From: Oscillospiraceae bacterium
Lineage (GTDB): Bacteria; Bacillota; Clostridia; Oscillospirales; Acutalibacteraceae
Direction of reading: 5' to 3'
Length of the DNA: 7,801 nucleotides
Assembly: GCA_902796295.1 (NCBI GenBank)
Contig: CADBOL010000083.1
Span: 1-7,801, forward strand
The notes under the pieces are model-generated. The model was not told where the DNA came from. It saw only the letters and a program-made list of their open reading frames with translations, and made no database searches. Both the position numbers and the translations under genes were made by a program. This document shows, piece by piece, positions 1 to 4,819 of the stretch; position 1 is the first letter of the stretch, and the number at the start of each line of letters is the position of its first letter.

Positions 1-1
1 C

Positions 2-370
2 TTCCTCGGTTTCTGGCTGGGCGCGGAAAAGGGGCTTCCTCCCCAGCTTGTAGGCTTCCTCTGCGGCGGCAGCGTGGGAACGTTCTGGGCCAACATCGAC
101 ACCATTTCCCTTATGGCCGGCGAATCCACCCCCACGGAGCTCCGTTCCTCCATGCTTTCCGCAATATATCTGCCGCTGGGCCTGGGAATCGGATTCTCCT
201 TCGGCATGTCCTTCCTCTTTATGAAATTATTCAGCGAGCAGGCAATCGGCATTATTTCCCTGTGCCTCGCCGTACCCGGACTTCTTGCGGACTTCTTCAT
301 TCTTTCACTCAGGGTTAAAGAAACTGCCGGAGTCGATCTTAAGGAAATCGACGGCTCCGAATTTGACTGA
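2..370 (+). CDS. MFS transporter, C-terminal fragment (5' end outside window)
   Basis: The reading frame is open from the first complete codon at position 2 to a TGA at 368-370. It gives 122 residues of a protein whose start lies before the window. The fragment has three hydrophobic helices (about residues 14-36, 50-76 and 79-101 of the visible part), as expected for the last three membrane helices of a 12-helix MFS permease. The loop GESTPTELRSS between the first two, and a hydrophilic tail beginning RVKETAGVDL, are typical of MFS loops and of the tail after the last helix. The protein would be a secondary transporter in the cytoplasmic membrane. The substrate cannot be told from this part. 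An internal GTG at 74 is a codon within the gene and not its start. I am confident of the superfamily only. Confidence 0.75.
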   Translation, partial: FLGFWLGAEKGLPPQLVGFLCGGSVGTFWANIDTISLMAGESTPTELRSSMLSAIYLPLGLGIGFSFGMSFLFMKLFSEQAIGIISLCLAVPGLLADFFILSLRVKETAGVDLKEIDGSEFD

Positions 371-391
371 CGGCCTGCACGCAGCCGTCAG
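367..391 (+). other. hairpin overlapping the MFS stop codon
   Basis: CTGACGGC (367-374) pairs perfectly with GCCGTCAG (384-391) around a 9-nt loop, and the left arm contains the stop codon of the MFS gene. There is no T-tract after it, so it is not a canonical intrinsic terminator. It may stabilise the mRNA 3' end or be incidental. Confidence 0.4.
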
Positions 392-710
392 CTGGAGCAC
401 ATAATCCAAATACGGAGAGAAATTGCGGTAGATAATAATCAGACCTGAACCGTATCTTGCCGGGCACGGAAGCGGGCAATAAGCCTGCGACGGCAACGAT
501 TCCCCTCATCTCTACCGGAAAGCCCGTCAGACTTAATTCTGACGGGCTTTTTTCTTTTCGGAGAATCGCGATATTTGTTACCGTTTCCGAAACAGCTTTC
601 ATTTCAATCCGCTCGTCTTACGTCTTCGTGAATTATGCACAAAAAGTTGCCTCATTATCATTCGCGATTGTAGGAGCGTGAGAATATCCGGAATTCCTGT
701 ATTTTCTTGA
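371..710. other. intergenic region without a recognisable gene
   Basis: About 340 bases separate the MFS stop from the next promoter. The first 148 bases carry no start codon with a ribosome binding site and end in a strong terminator at 519-553, so they look like a long 3' untranslated region or the relic of a lost gene. From 554 to 710 I see no convincing coding or RNA structure, only an 8-bp palindrome GGAATTCC at 690-697. An ATG-initiated frame at 457-681 runs straight through the terminator and has no Shine-Dalgarno, so it is not coding. Confidence 0.5.
519..553 (+). terminator. intrinsic terminator (MFS transcription unit)
   Basis: AAAGCCCGTCAG (519-530) is perfectly complementary to CTGACGGGCTTT (539-550), a 12-bp stem with an 8-nt loop whose ends can also pair. 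A run of T residues covers 548-553, followed by CTTTT. The T-tract is on the plus-strand 3' side and there is no comparable A-tract upstream, so it works for plus-strand transcription. It closes the unit containing the MFS gene, which ends 148 nt earlier. Confidence 0.88.
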
Positions 711-751
711 TTATTCTGTTGACAATCGATATTCATTTGCATATAATGTGC
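711..751 (+). promoter_or_regulatory. sigma-A promoter P1 of the ABC/DUF1854/darA operon
   Basis: A perfect -35 TTGACA (719-724) and a perfect -10 TATAAT (742-747) are separated by the optimal 17 bp. Transcription should start near 753-755, leaving a leader of about 60 nt before the ABC gene. The flanking octamer TTATTCTG (711-718), much of the spacer and the TGC after the -10 also recur in promoter P2 at 7254-7294, so the conserved unit is about 41 bp. Confidence 0.9.
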
Positions 752-801
752 GCGGATAAAAGAGTAAATAAAAATGATTGTTGTTTCATCTCCACAGGAA
801 C

Positions 802-808
802 GGGGTGA
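802..808 (+). promoter_or_regulatory. ribosome binding site fixing the ABC gene start
   Basis: GGGGTGA is close to the ideal GGAGGTGA and ends 5 nt before the ATG at 814. It selects this start over the upstream in-frame TTG at 778, which has no comparable site. Confidence 0.7.
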
Positions 809-813
809 CAGAT

Positions 814-3063
814 ATGAGAATATGTTCCAACAGACCGCTTCCGGAAAAATACAGCGAAAAGTATAATGAATTATTCGGTAATGAGCCCGCGCTGTTCATT
901 GTCGTGGGAGACCTTGCTCTTAAAGGAACCTACGGCGAGAGCGCGCTGTGTTTTGCCGCAGACAGCGTATATGCCTTTGATGACAGCTATCCGGAAGGAT
1001 ACGAGCGTGTCATGTATAAGGATGTAAAAGAGGCAAAGGTCAAGAGAATGTACGGCAATGCCACATTTGACGTATATATGGATGACGGCTCAAGGAAAAA
1101 GCTCATCCGTTTCTCTTTTGCGGCCGCCAATGTCGCCGACGCGGGAGCCGATTTCATAAACGGAATGCTCGCGGGCACTGACTCCGCCGAGCTGCTTGAC
1201 GCGGTGGAAAGCACTTTTCTCAAGCAGCGCTCCTTCTGCCCGAAATGCGGCAGAAAGCTCCCCTCTCCCGATGCGGAATGCATAAACTGCAAGGGAAAGG
1301 GAAGAATGATAACCAAATTTGCGGCATACGCTCTGCCGTATAAAAAAGGCCTTATCGTAAGCATGCTGCTTTCGGTTTTCACCACGGGAATGTCGCTCGT
1401 TCCCCCTTATATCACCGGATATATGGTGGATAAGGTGCTGCCGTCAAGGCAGCTGTCAATGCTGATAAAGATGATTCTCGTTTTGCTCTGCGTTTATATA
1501 CTGCAGTATACCGTATCCGCTTTCAGGTCTTATATACTCAGGATTACGGGCGACAGAATCATAATCGGCATGAAAAAAGATATTTACGCAAAAGCGCAGC
1601 ATCTGCCGATGAGTTTCTATGATAAGACTTCTACCGGCTCTGTCATAAACAGAGTTAATTCCGACACTTCTGTAATACAGAATTTTGTGCTCAGAATCAC
1701 GCAGGATGCTGTGGTGCAGTTTTTTACGCTGATAGGCATTCTGGTAATCATGATTTGCCTCAACTGGAAACTGACTCTGTTTTCTCTTGTGCCTATTCCC
1801 CTTGTCGTTGTCATCGGAAGATTCTTCGGCAAAAAGATAGGCCCGAGATATATGCGTATATGGAGAAGAGGTTCCGCAATCAACACCCTTCTTACCGATA
1901 CGATACCCGGAATCAGAGTAATAAAAGCTTTCACAAACGAAAAAGCGGCCGTTGACAAATATGATTCATATAACGACGAGTGGCTCAGGGAAGATAACCA
2001 GGTGGCAAAGATATCAAGCGTCTTCCCGGCATTTATGACATTTCTTGTCACCTGCGGCTCGCTGATAATCTGGTTCTCCGGCGGATCATACGTCATATCC
2101 GGAGAAAAAGGCTTCTCCATAGGTCTTCTTGTAAGCTTTGTGTCTTATGCGAGCATGTTTTACAACCCCGTGAATTTCTTCGCGAATTTTTCCGATACAT
2201 ATCAGAATACGCTCGCGTCTGCCGAAAAGATTCTCGATATACTCGACGCCGAGCCCGAGCACGATTTCGGCAAAGGGAATATTCCCGAGAGAATCAGAGG
2301 AAAAATCGAATTCAAAAATGTCAACTTCTCCTTTGACCGCTCAAAGAAGGCGCTCAGCAATATAAATCTGACAATAGAACAGGGAGATATAGTCGGAATA
2401 GTCGGAACCACCGGCTCGGGAAAATCGACGCTCATCAACCTGCTCATGAGATACTATGACGAATATGAAGGCGATATCTTCATTGACGGCAAAAACATAA
2501 AAGATATCGATATAAACTATTACAGAAATCAGATAGGTTTCGTTCAGCAGGAACCGCTGATGTTCAAAGACACAATTTTCAACAATATTGCCTACGGCAG
2601 CAGCAATCCACATGTCGAGCAGATACTCGCCGCGGCGGATATTGCCAATGCCCACGGATTCATATCGAGGCTTCCTGACGGATATGACACGCTTGTCGGC
2701 GAGCGCGGCATAGGCCTTTCCGGCGGAGAAAAGCAGAGGCTTTCCATAGCAAGAGCCGTTATGAAAAATCCGTCAATCCTGATTTTTGACGAGGCGACAG
2801 CCGCCGTTGACTCCGAAACCGAGCATCTTATCCAGGAAGCGATAGAGAGACTTATCCGCGGAAGGACCACGCTCATGATAGCCCACAGGCTTTCGACCCT
2901 GCGCAACGCCAATAAAATAGTCGTTGTGGATAAGGGCGAAATAATTGAATGCGGGTCACCCGACGAGCTTCTCGCCCAAAAAGGCAAATACTACAAGCTT
3001 GTTCAGATTCAGTCTATGGGTGAGCAGCTTCGCAGGCAGAAGGAAGAGGAAAATTTTGAATGA
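814..3063 (+). CDS. ABC exporter (permease-ATPase fusion) with N-terminal PH-like domain and zinc ribbon, DUF1854-associated type
   Basis: This is a 749-residue half-transporter expected to dimerise in the cytoplasmic membrane and drive export by ATP hydrolysis. Residues 1 to about 135 form a soluble, mostly beta-strand domain ending in a helix; I infer a PH-like fold from its pattern. A zinc ribbon follows: C142-x2-C145-x10-C156-x2-C159. Residues about 165-450 are the six-helix exporter membrane domain. The nucleotide-binding domain is complete: Walker A GTTGSGKST (531-539), Q-loop Gln578/579, signature LSGGEKQ (635-641), Walker B ILIFDE with catalytic Glu660, D-loop AAVD (663-666) and H-loop His691. 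I chose the ATG at 814 because GGGGTGA (802-808) lies 5-6 nt upstream; the in-frame TTG at 778 has no ribosome binding site. Exporters with this kind of N-terminal extension are known next to DUF1854 proteins, which is exactly the next gene here. Proteobacterial relatives sit near cyanophycin genes, but none are visible in this window. The substrate is unknown. Confidence 0.88.
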   Translation: MRICSNRPLPEKYSEKYNELFGNEPALFIVVGDLALKGTYGESALCFAADSVYAFDDSYPEGYERVMYKDVKEAKVKRMYGNATFDVYMDDGSRKKLIRFSFAAANVADAGADFINGMLAGTDSAELLDAVESTFLKQRSFCPKCGRKLPSPDAECINCKGKGRMITKFAAYALPYKKGLIVSMLLSVFTTGMSLVPPYITGYMVDKVLPSRQLSMLIKMILVLLCVYILQYTVSAFRSYILRITGDRIIIGMKKDIYAKAQHLPMSFYDKTSTGSVINRVNSDTSVIQNFVLRITQDAVVQFFTLIGILVIMICLNWKLTLFSLVPIPLVVVIGRFFGKKIGPRYMRIWRRGSAINTLLTDTIPGIRVIKAFTNEKAAVDKYDSYNDEWLREDNQVAKISSVFPAFMTFLVTCGSLIIWFSGGSYVISGEKGFSIGLLVSFVSYASMFYNPVNFFANFSDTYQNTLASAEKILDILDAEPEHDFGKGNIPERIRGKIEFKNVNFSFDRSKKALSNINLTIEQGDIVGIVGTTGSGKSTLINLLMRYYDEYEGDIFIDGKNIKDIDINYYRNQIGFVQQEPLMFKDTIFNNIAYGSSNPHVEQILAAADIANAHGFISRLPDGYDTLVGERGIGLSGGEKQRLSIARAVMKNPSILIFDEATAAVDSETEHLIQEAIERLIRGRTTLMIAHRLSTLRNANKIVVVDKGEIIECGSPDELLAQKGKYYKLVQIQSMGEQLRRQKEEENFE

Positions 3064-3077
3064 GGAGCGTGATATGA

Positions 3078-3566
3078 ATGATAACTTATATTGACGGACC
3101 CGAAGTCAGGATAACCGAAAATGACGGTATATTTGTGGATGTCGAATTCTTTCATTCAAAAGAAAAAATCACGGGCCTCGAGCCGAGAAGGCTTTTCCCG
3201 CGGTCGGGTATGGACAGATACATTGCGCTTATGGACAGCGAAGGCGAGCAGGTTGCGGTTATCAGAAACGCCGCCGGCCTTATGGAAGAATCACGAAAAG
3301 TCCTCAGCAGAGCGCTCGAAGAATATTATATGATTCCCAGAATTCTGAGATTCATAAAAATGACCGAGAAATTCAAGATATGGATGTGGACAGCCGAAAC
3401 AGACAGAGGTATCATTACATTTGAGATAAGAAACCACATAGCATCGGTAAAGCCGCTGTATGACGGGCGCGTGCTTATCAGGGACGCAAACGACAACAGG
3501 TATGAAATTCCCGATTACAGAAAGCTTGACAAAAAGAGCAGAACAATGCTTATGCCGAAACTTTAA
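3078..3566 (+). CDS. DUF1854 family protein, partner of the ABC exporter
   Basis: This is a 162-residue soluble protein with no signal peptide or membrane helix. It shows the conserved layout of DUF1854 as I know it: an N-terminal beta segment ending in PRRLFPRSG; YIALMDSEG, the 'ryi.l.d.dG' stretch; a helical section RALEEYYMIPRILRF; W-x-AETDRG around residue 107; and the C-terminal block RVLIRDANDNRYEIPD followed by LDKKSR. The biochemical role of DUF1854 is not established. It is usually encoded beside an ABC exporter of the preceding gene's type, which suggests an accessory or regulatory subunit. Only 14 bases separate it from the ABC gene. The ABC stop codon TGA runs into GGAG (3064-3067), which lies 10 nt before this ATG, so the two are probably translationally coupled. 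An ATG at 3074 is out of frame and stops at once. Confidence in the family is good; the role is inferred. Confidence 0.8.
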   Translation: MITYIDGPEVRITENDGIFVDVEFFHSKEKITGLEPRRLFPRSGMDRYIALMDSEGEQVAVIRNAAGLMEESRKVLSRALEEYYMIPRILRFIKMTEKFKIWMWTAETDRGIITFEIRNHIASVKPLYDGRVLIRDANDNRYEIPDYRKLDKKSRTMLMPKL

Positions 3567-3567
3567 A

Positions 3568-3573
3568 AAGGAG
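3568..3573 (+). promoter_or_regulatory. ribosome binding site of darA
   Basis: AAGGAG lies 9 nt before the ATG at 3583 and just after the stop codon of the DUF1854 gene. It decides the start: the frame is open further upstream to 3460, but that part lies inside the preceding gene. Confidence 0.75.
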
Positions 3574-3582
3574 ACCGGATAT

Positions 3583-3909
3583 ATGAAACTGATTATTGCT
3601 ATTGTAAATAATGATGACAGCGCAGTGGTAGCCTCCGCGCTTACAAAAGAGAATTTTACAGTTACCAAGCTTTCAACCACCGGCGGTTTCCTCATGGTAG
3701 GTAACACCACGCTTCTTATAGGTACAGAGGATGAGAGAGTGGAAACCGCGAAACAGATAGTGGCCAAATACTCAAGAACAAGAACTCACGAAGCGATTAC
3801 GACAGAATCCTTCGGAAGAGGCTTTGCCGAGGGCGCTCTCGCAAACGATGTTTCCGTGGGCGGCGCAACCGTGTTTGTTCTCTCGGTTGATTCCATGGAA
3901 AAATACTGA
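3583..3909 (+). CDS. darA: cyclic-di-AMP receptor, DarA/PstA PII-like protein
   Basis: The 108-residue product matches Bacillus DarA (YaaQ) and staphylococcal PstA in length and sequence: MKLIIAIV at the N-terminus, KLSTTGGFLMVGNTT at 29-43, GTEDERV at 47-53 and VGGATVFVLSVD near the C-terminus. These proteins form PII-like trimers that bind the second messenger c-di-AMP in the cytoplasm. Positions I recall as ligand contacts are kept: Asn24, Thr28, Gly35, Phe36, Leu37, Asn41 and Gly47. Residue 26, an Arg in the Bacillus and Staphylococcus proteins, is Thr here. In Bacilli the gene usually sits with tmk and holB. Here it is the third cistron behind the ABC exporter and DUF1854 genes, 16 nt after the latter. 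It is the last gene before a strong terminator, so it is probably expressed from P1. The downstream effector of DarA is generally unknown; this context points to the transporter pair, which is inference. Confidence 0.92.
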   Translation: MKLIIAIVNNDDSAVVASALTKENFTVTKLSTTGGFLMVGNTTLLIGTEDERVETAKQIVAKYSRTRTHEAITTESFGRGFAEGALANDVSVGGATVFVLSVDSMEKY

Positions 3910-3948
3910 TAACTCCCGGTTGATACTTTATCGGACAGGCTTAACGGC

Positions 3949-3985
3949 ATAAAAAGACACCCCGCAGCGCGGGGTGTCTTTTTAT
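3949..3985. terminator. bidirectional intrinsic terminator between convergent darA and cupin genes
   Basis: A 17-bp perfect stem (3949-3965 with 3969-3985) surrounds the 3-nt loop AGC. Its GC-rich core CACCCCGC / GCGGGGTG is flanked by AAAAA on one side and TTTTT on the other, so each strand reads as a hairpin followed by a U-run. It ends the darA operon on the plus strand. It also serves the minus-strand cupin gene, whose TAA stop (3982-3984) lies inside the right arm. Confidence 0.92.
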
Positions 3986-4476
3986 CTGAGCGTGTTATAT
4001 TCTTCATCTTCCACCGGCTCGCACCACTCGGTTGACGTTTCCTCGCCGCTTACCTCAATCGCGAGATGGGCAAACCAGGAACCGGGGGACGCGCCGTGCC
4101 AGTGTTTGACTCCGGCGGGAATATTTATTACAGAGCCTTCGGTAAGCTCAACGGGGTCTTTTCCCCACTCACGGTAATAACCTCTTCCGCCGACACAGAT
4201 AAGTATCTGCCCGCCGCCGCTCTTTGCGTGATGTATATGCCAGTTGTTGCGGCAGCCCGGCTCAAACGTAACATTGTAAACAGGCACCTGAACCGTTGAG
4301 ACAGGAGCAAGATAGCTCTGCCCGGTGAAGTATTCCCCGTAAGGGTTTTTCTCGCCTATCGGGAACATAATCTCTCTCTGAAACCTCTCCCTGTCTGAAA
4401 CGGCGGGGATTTCTTCATTCCAGACCTCTTTGGCCAGACGGAATACGGCCCATCCTTTCGGCCATCCCGTATACAT
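3982..4476 (-). CDS. cupin-domain protein, probable 5'-truncated remnant of a CMD-cupin fusion
   Basis: The frame encodes 164 residues containing one full cupin barrel. Cupin motif 1 is NNWHIHHAKSGGGQ, with likely metal ligands His80, His82 and Gln90. Motif 2, IPAGVKHWHGA, supplies the distal His (about 125). The first 20 residues, beginning MYTGWPKGWAVFRLAKEVW, are the typical end of a carboxymuconolactone decarboxylase (CMD) domain. The full-length relatives I know are CMD-cupin fusions of roughly 250 residues, often with undefined oxidoreductase or decarboxylase-type annotations. The 15 codons before this ATG still read as CMD sequence but contain no ATG, GTG or TTG and are preceded by an in-frame TGA at 4522-4524. 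No Shine-Dalgarno precedes the ATG at 4476. The gene is therefore likely a decayed remnant, although a free-standing cupin product cannot be excluded. It is convergent with darA and shares its terminator. Confidence 0.72.
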   Translation of the reverse strand: MYTGWPKGWAVFRLAKEVWNEEIPAVSDRERFQREIMFPIGEKNPYGEYFTGQSYLAPVSTVQVPVYNVTFEPGCRNNWHIHHAKSGGGQILICVGGRGYYREWGKDPVELTEGSVINIPAGVKHWHGASPGSWFAHLAIEVSGEETSTEWCEPVEDEEYNTLR

Positions 4477-4521
4477 GGTGCAGTGAGTTATTATCGCGGC
4501 AAGCTCCTCTGGAACGGCGCT
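4477..4521 (-). pseudogene. residual CMD coding sequence upstream of the cupin frame
   Basis: Read on the minus strand in the cupin frame, these 15 codons give SAVPEELAAIITHCT. They join directly to MYTGWPKGW to make the conserved CMD block 'eELaaiITHc.mYtGWPKgW'. The frame stops at TGA (4522-4524), and beyond that no reading frame resembles a CMD domain. The homology therefore breaks off inside the domain, as expected for a deletion or rearrangement endpoint near 4521. Confidence 0.65.
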
Positions 4522-4524
4522 TCA

Positions 4525-4645
4525 GAAGAAAACTGCGCCGCCTGCGTATTTGCAAGAACAGTCTGATTCTGTCAAATTAAATCGTTTCCCGCCGCTCACG
4601 GAATTAATACCTGAACCGGGAGCGAAGAATACAGCGATACATTAT
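4525..4645. other. gene-free stretch upstream of the cupin relic
   Basis: I find no coding frame with a ribosome binding site and no recognisable RNA gene. On the minus strand TTGACA occurs at 4570-4575 but has no acceptable -10 at the right distance, so a functional cupin promoter is not supported. The stretch lies between the breakpoint of the CMD homology and an orphan plus-strand terminator, which fits a deletion scar. Confidence 0.45.
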
Positions 4646-4683
4646 ATCCCCCGGGCATGCAATGTGCCCGGGGGATGTTTTTT
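4646..4683 (+). terminator. orphan intrinsic terminator
   Basis: ATCCCCCGGGCA (4646-4657) pairs perfectly with TGCCCGGGGGAT (4665-4676), a very stable 12-bp stem with a 7-nt loop. TTTTTT follows at 4678-4683. The orientation is plus strand. The nearest upstream plus-strand gene, darA, already has its own terminator 660 nt earlier, so no gene in view is served by this one. Confidence 0.85.
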
Positions 4684-4742
4684 ATCTTTTCTTTTATACG
4701 GCCTTTTGATTTTGCGGTGAATTTTAAATTAAAAAAGTATTA

Positions 4743-4764
4743 TTTTGTCACCTTTTTGTCACCC
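4743..4764 (+). promoter_or_regulatory. tandem 11-bp direct repeat, candidate response-regulator site
   Basis: TTTTGTCACCT (4743-4753) is followed immediately by TTTTGTCACCC (4754-4764): two copies differing only at the last base, with an 11-bp period. Written as hexamers this is TGTCAC-N5-TGTCAC. That is the spacing used by OmpR/PhoB-class regulators such as PhoB, PhoP and WalR, which bind two half-sites on one face of the helix. The repeat overlaps the -35 position of the promoter for the next gene. The regulator itself is not identified. Confidence 0.5.
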
Positions 4765-4783
4765 TTTATATTGTATTATAAAT
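4754..4783 (+). promoter_or_regulatory. probable promoter of the large secreted protein gene
   Basis: A -10-like TATTATAAAT occupies 4774-4783. The only -35 candidate is TTGTCA (4756-4761), 15 bp before TATAAA, a poor spacing. A good -10 without a well-placed -35, with a direct-repeat site 9-12 bp upstream, is the layout of promoters that need an OmpR/PhoB-type activator. An AT-rich tract at 4721-4742 may help as an UP element. Confidence 0.5.
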
Positions 4784-4819
4784 GTGTAAAATATAAGCGC
4801 CGTGAAAAAGGAGAACATT

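Noticed and set aside
457..681. 74-codon plus-strand open frame
   Set aside because: It crosses the intrinsic terminator at 519-553, lacks a Shine-Dalgarno and its product has no recognisable composition or motif.
778..813. TTG start that would extend the ABC protein by 12 residues
   Set aside because: It has no Shine-Dalgarno, while the ATG at 814 has GGGGTGA at correct spacing.
774..866. 30-codon ATG frame in the leader of the ABC gene, a possible leader peptide
   Set aside because: No ribosome binding site precedes it and it overlaps the ABC start in another frame; no attenuator-like structure accompanies it.
1617..2120. 167-codon minus-strand frame inside the ABC gene, and similar antisense frames elsewhere
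   Set aside because: These are shadows of strongly supported plus-strand genes and have no ribosome binding sites or motifs.
4066..4310. Short frames on both strands within the cupin gene
   Set aside because: The cupin frame has clear HxH and IPAGVKHWH motifs; the others are out-of-frame readings of it.
4570..4575. Minus-strand TTGACA as a cupin promoter
   Set aside because: At 16-18 bp the downstream sequence reads GCAAAT/CAAATA, which is too far from TATAAT.
443..4618. 10-mer ACCTGAACCG shared between 443-452 and 4609-4618
   Set aside because: A single 10-base match without extended flanking similarity is plausible by chance in this length of sequence.
4802..4819. GTG start that would extend the secreted protein by six residues
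   Set aside because: The AAAAAGGAG ribosome binding site lies inside this stretch, so the ATG at 4820 is the start; it also gives a normal signal peptide.
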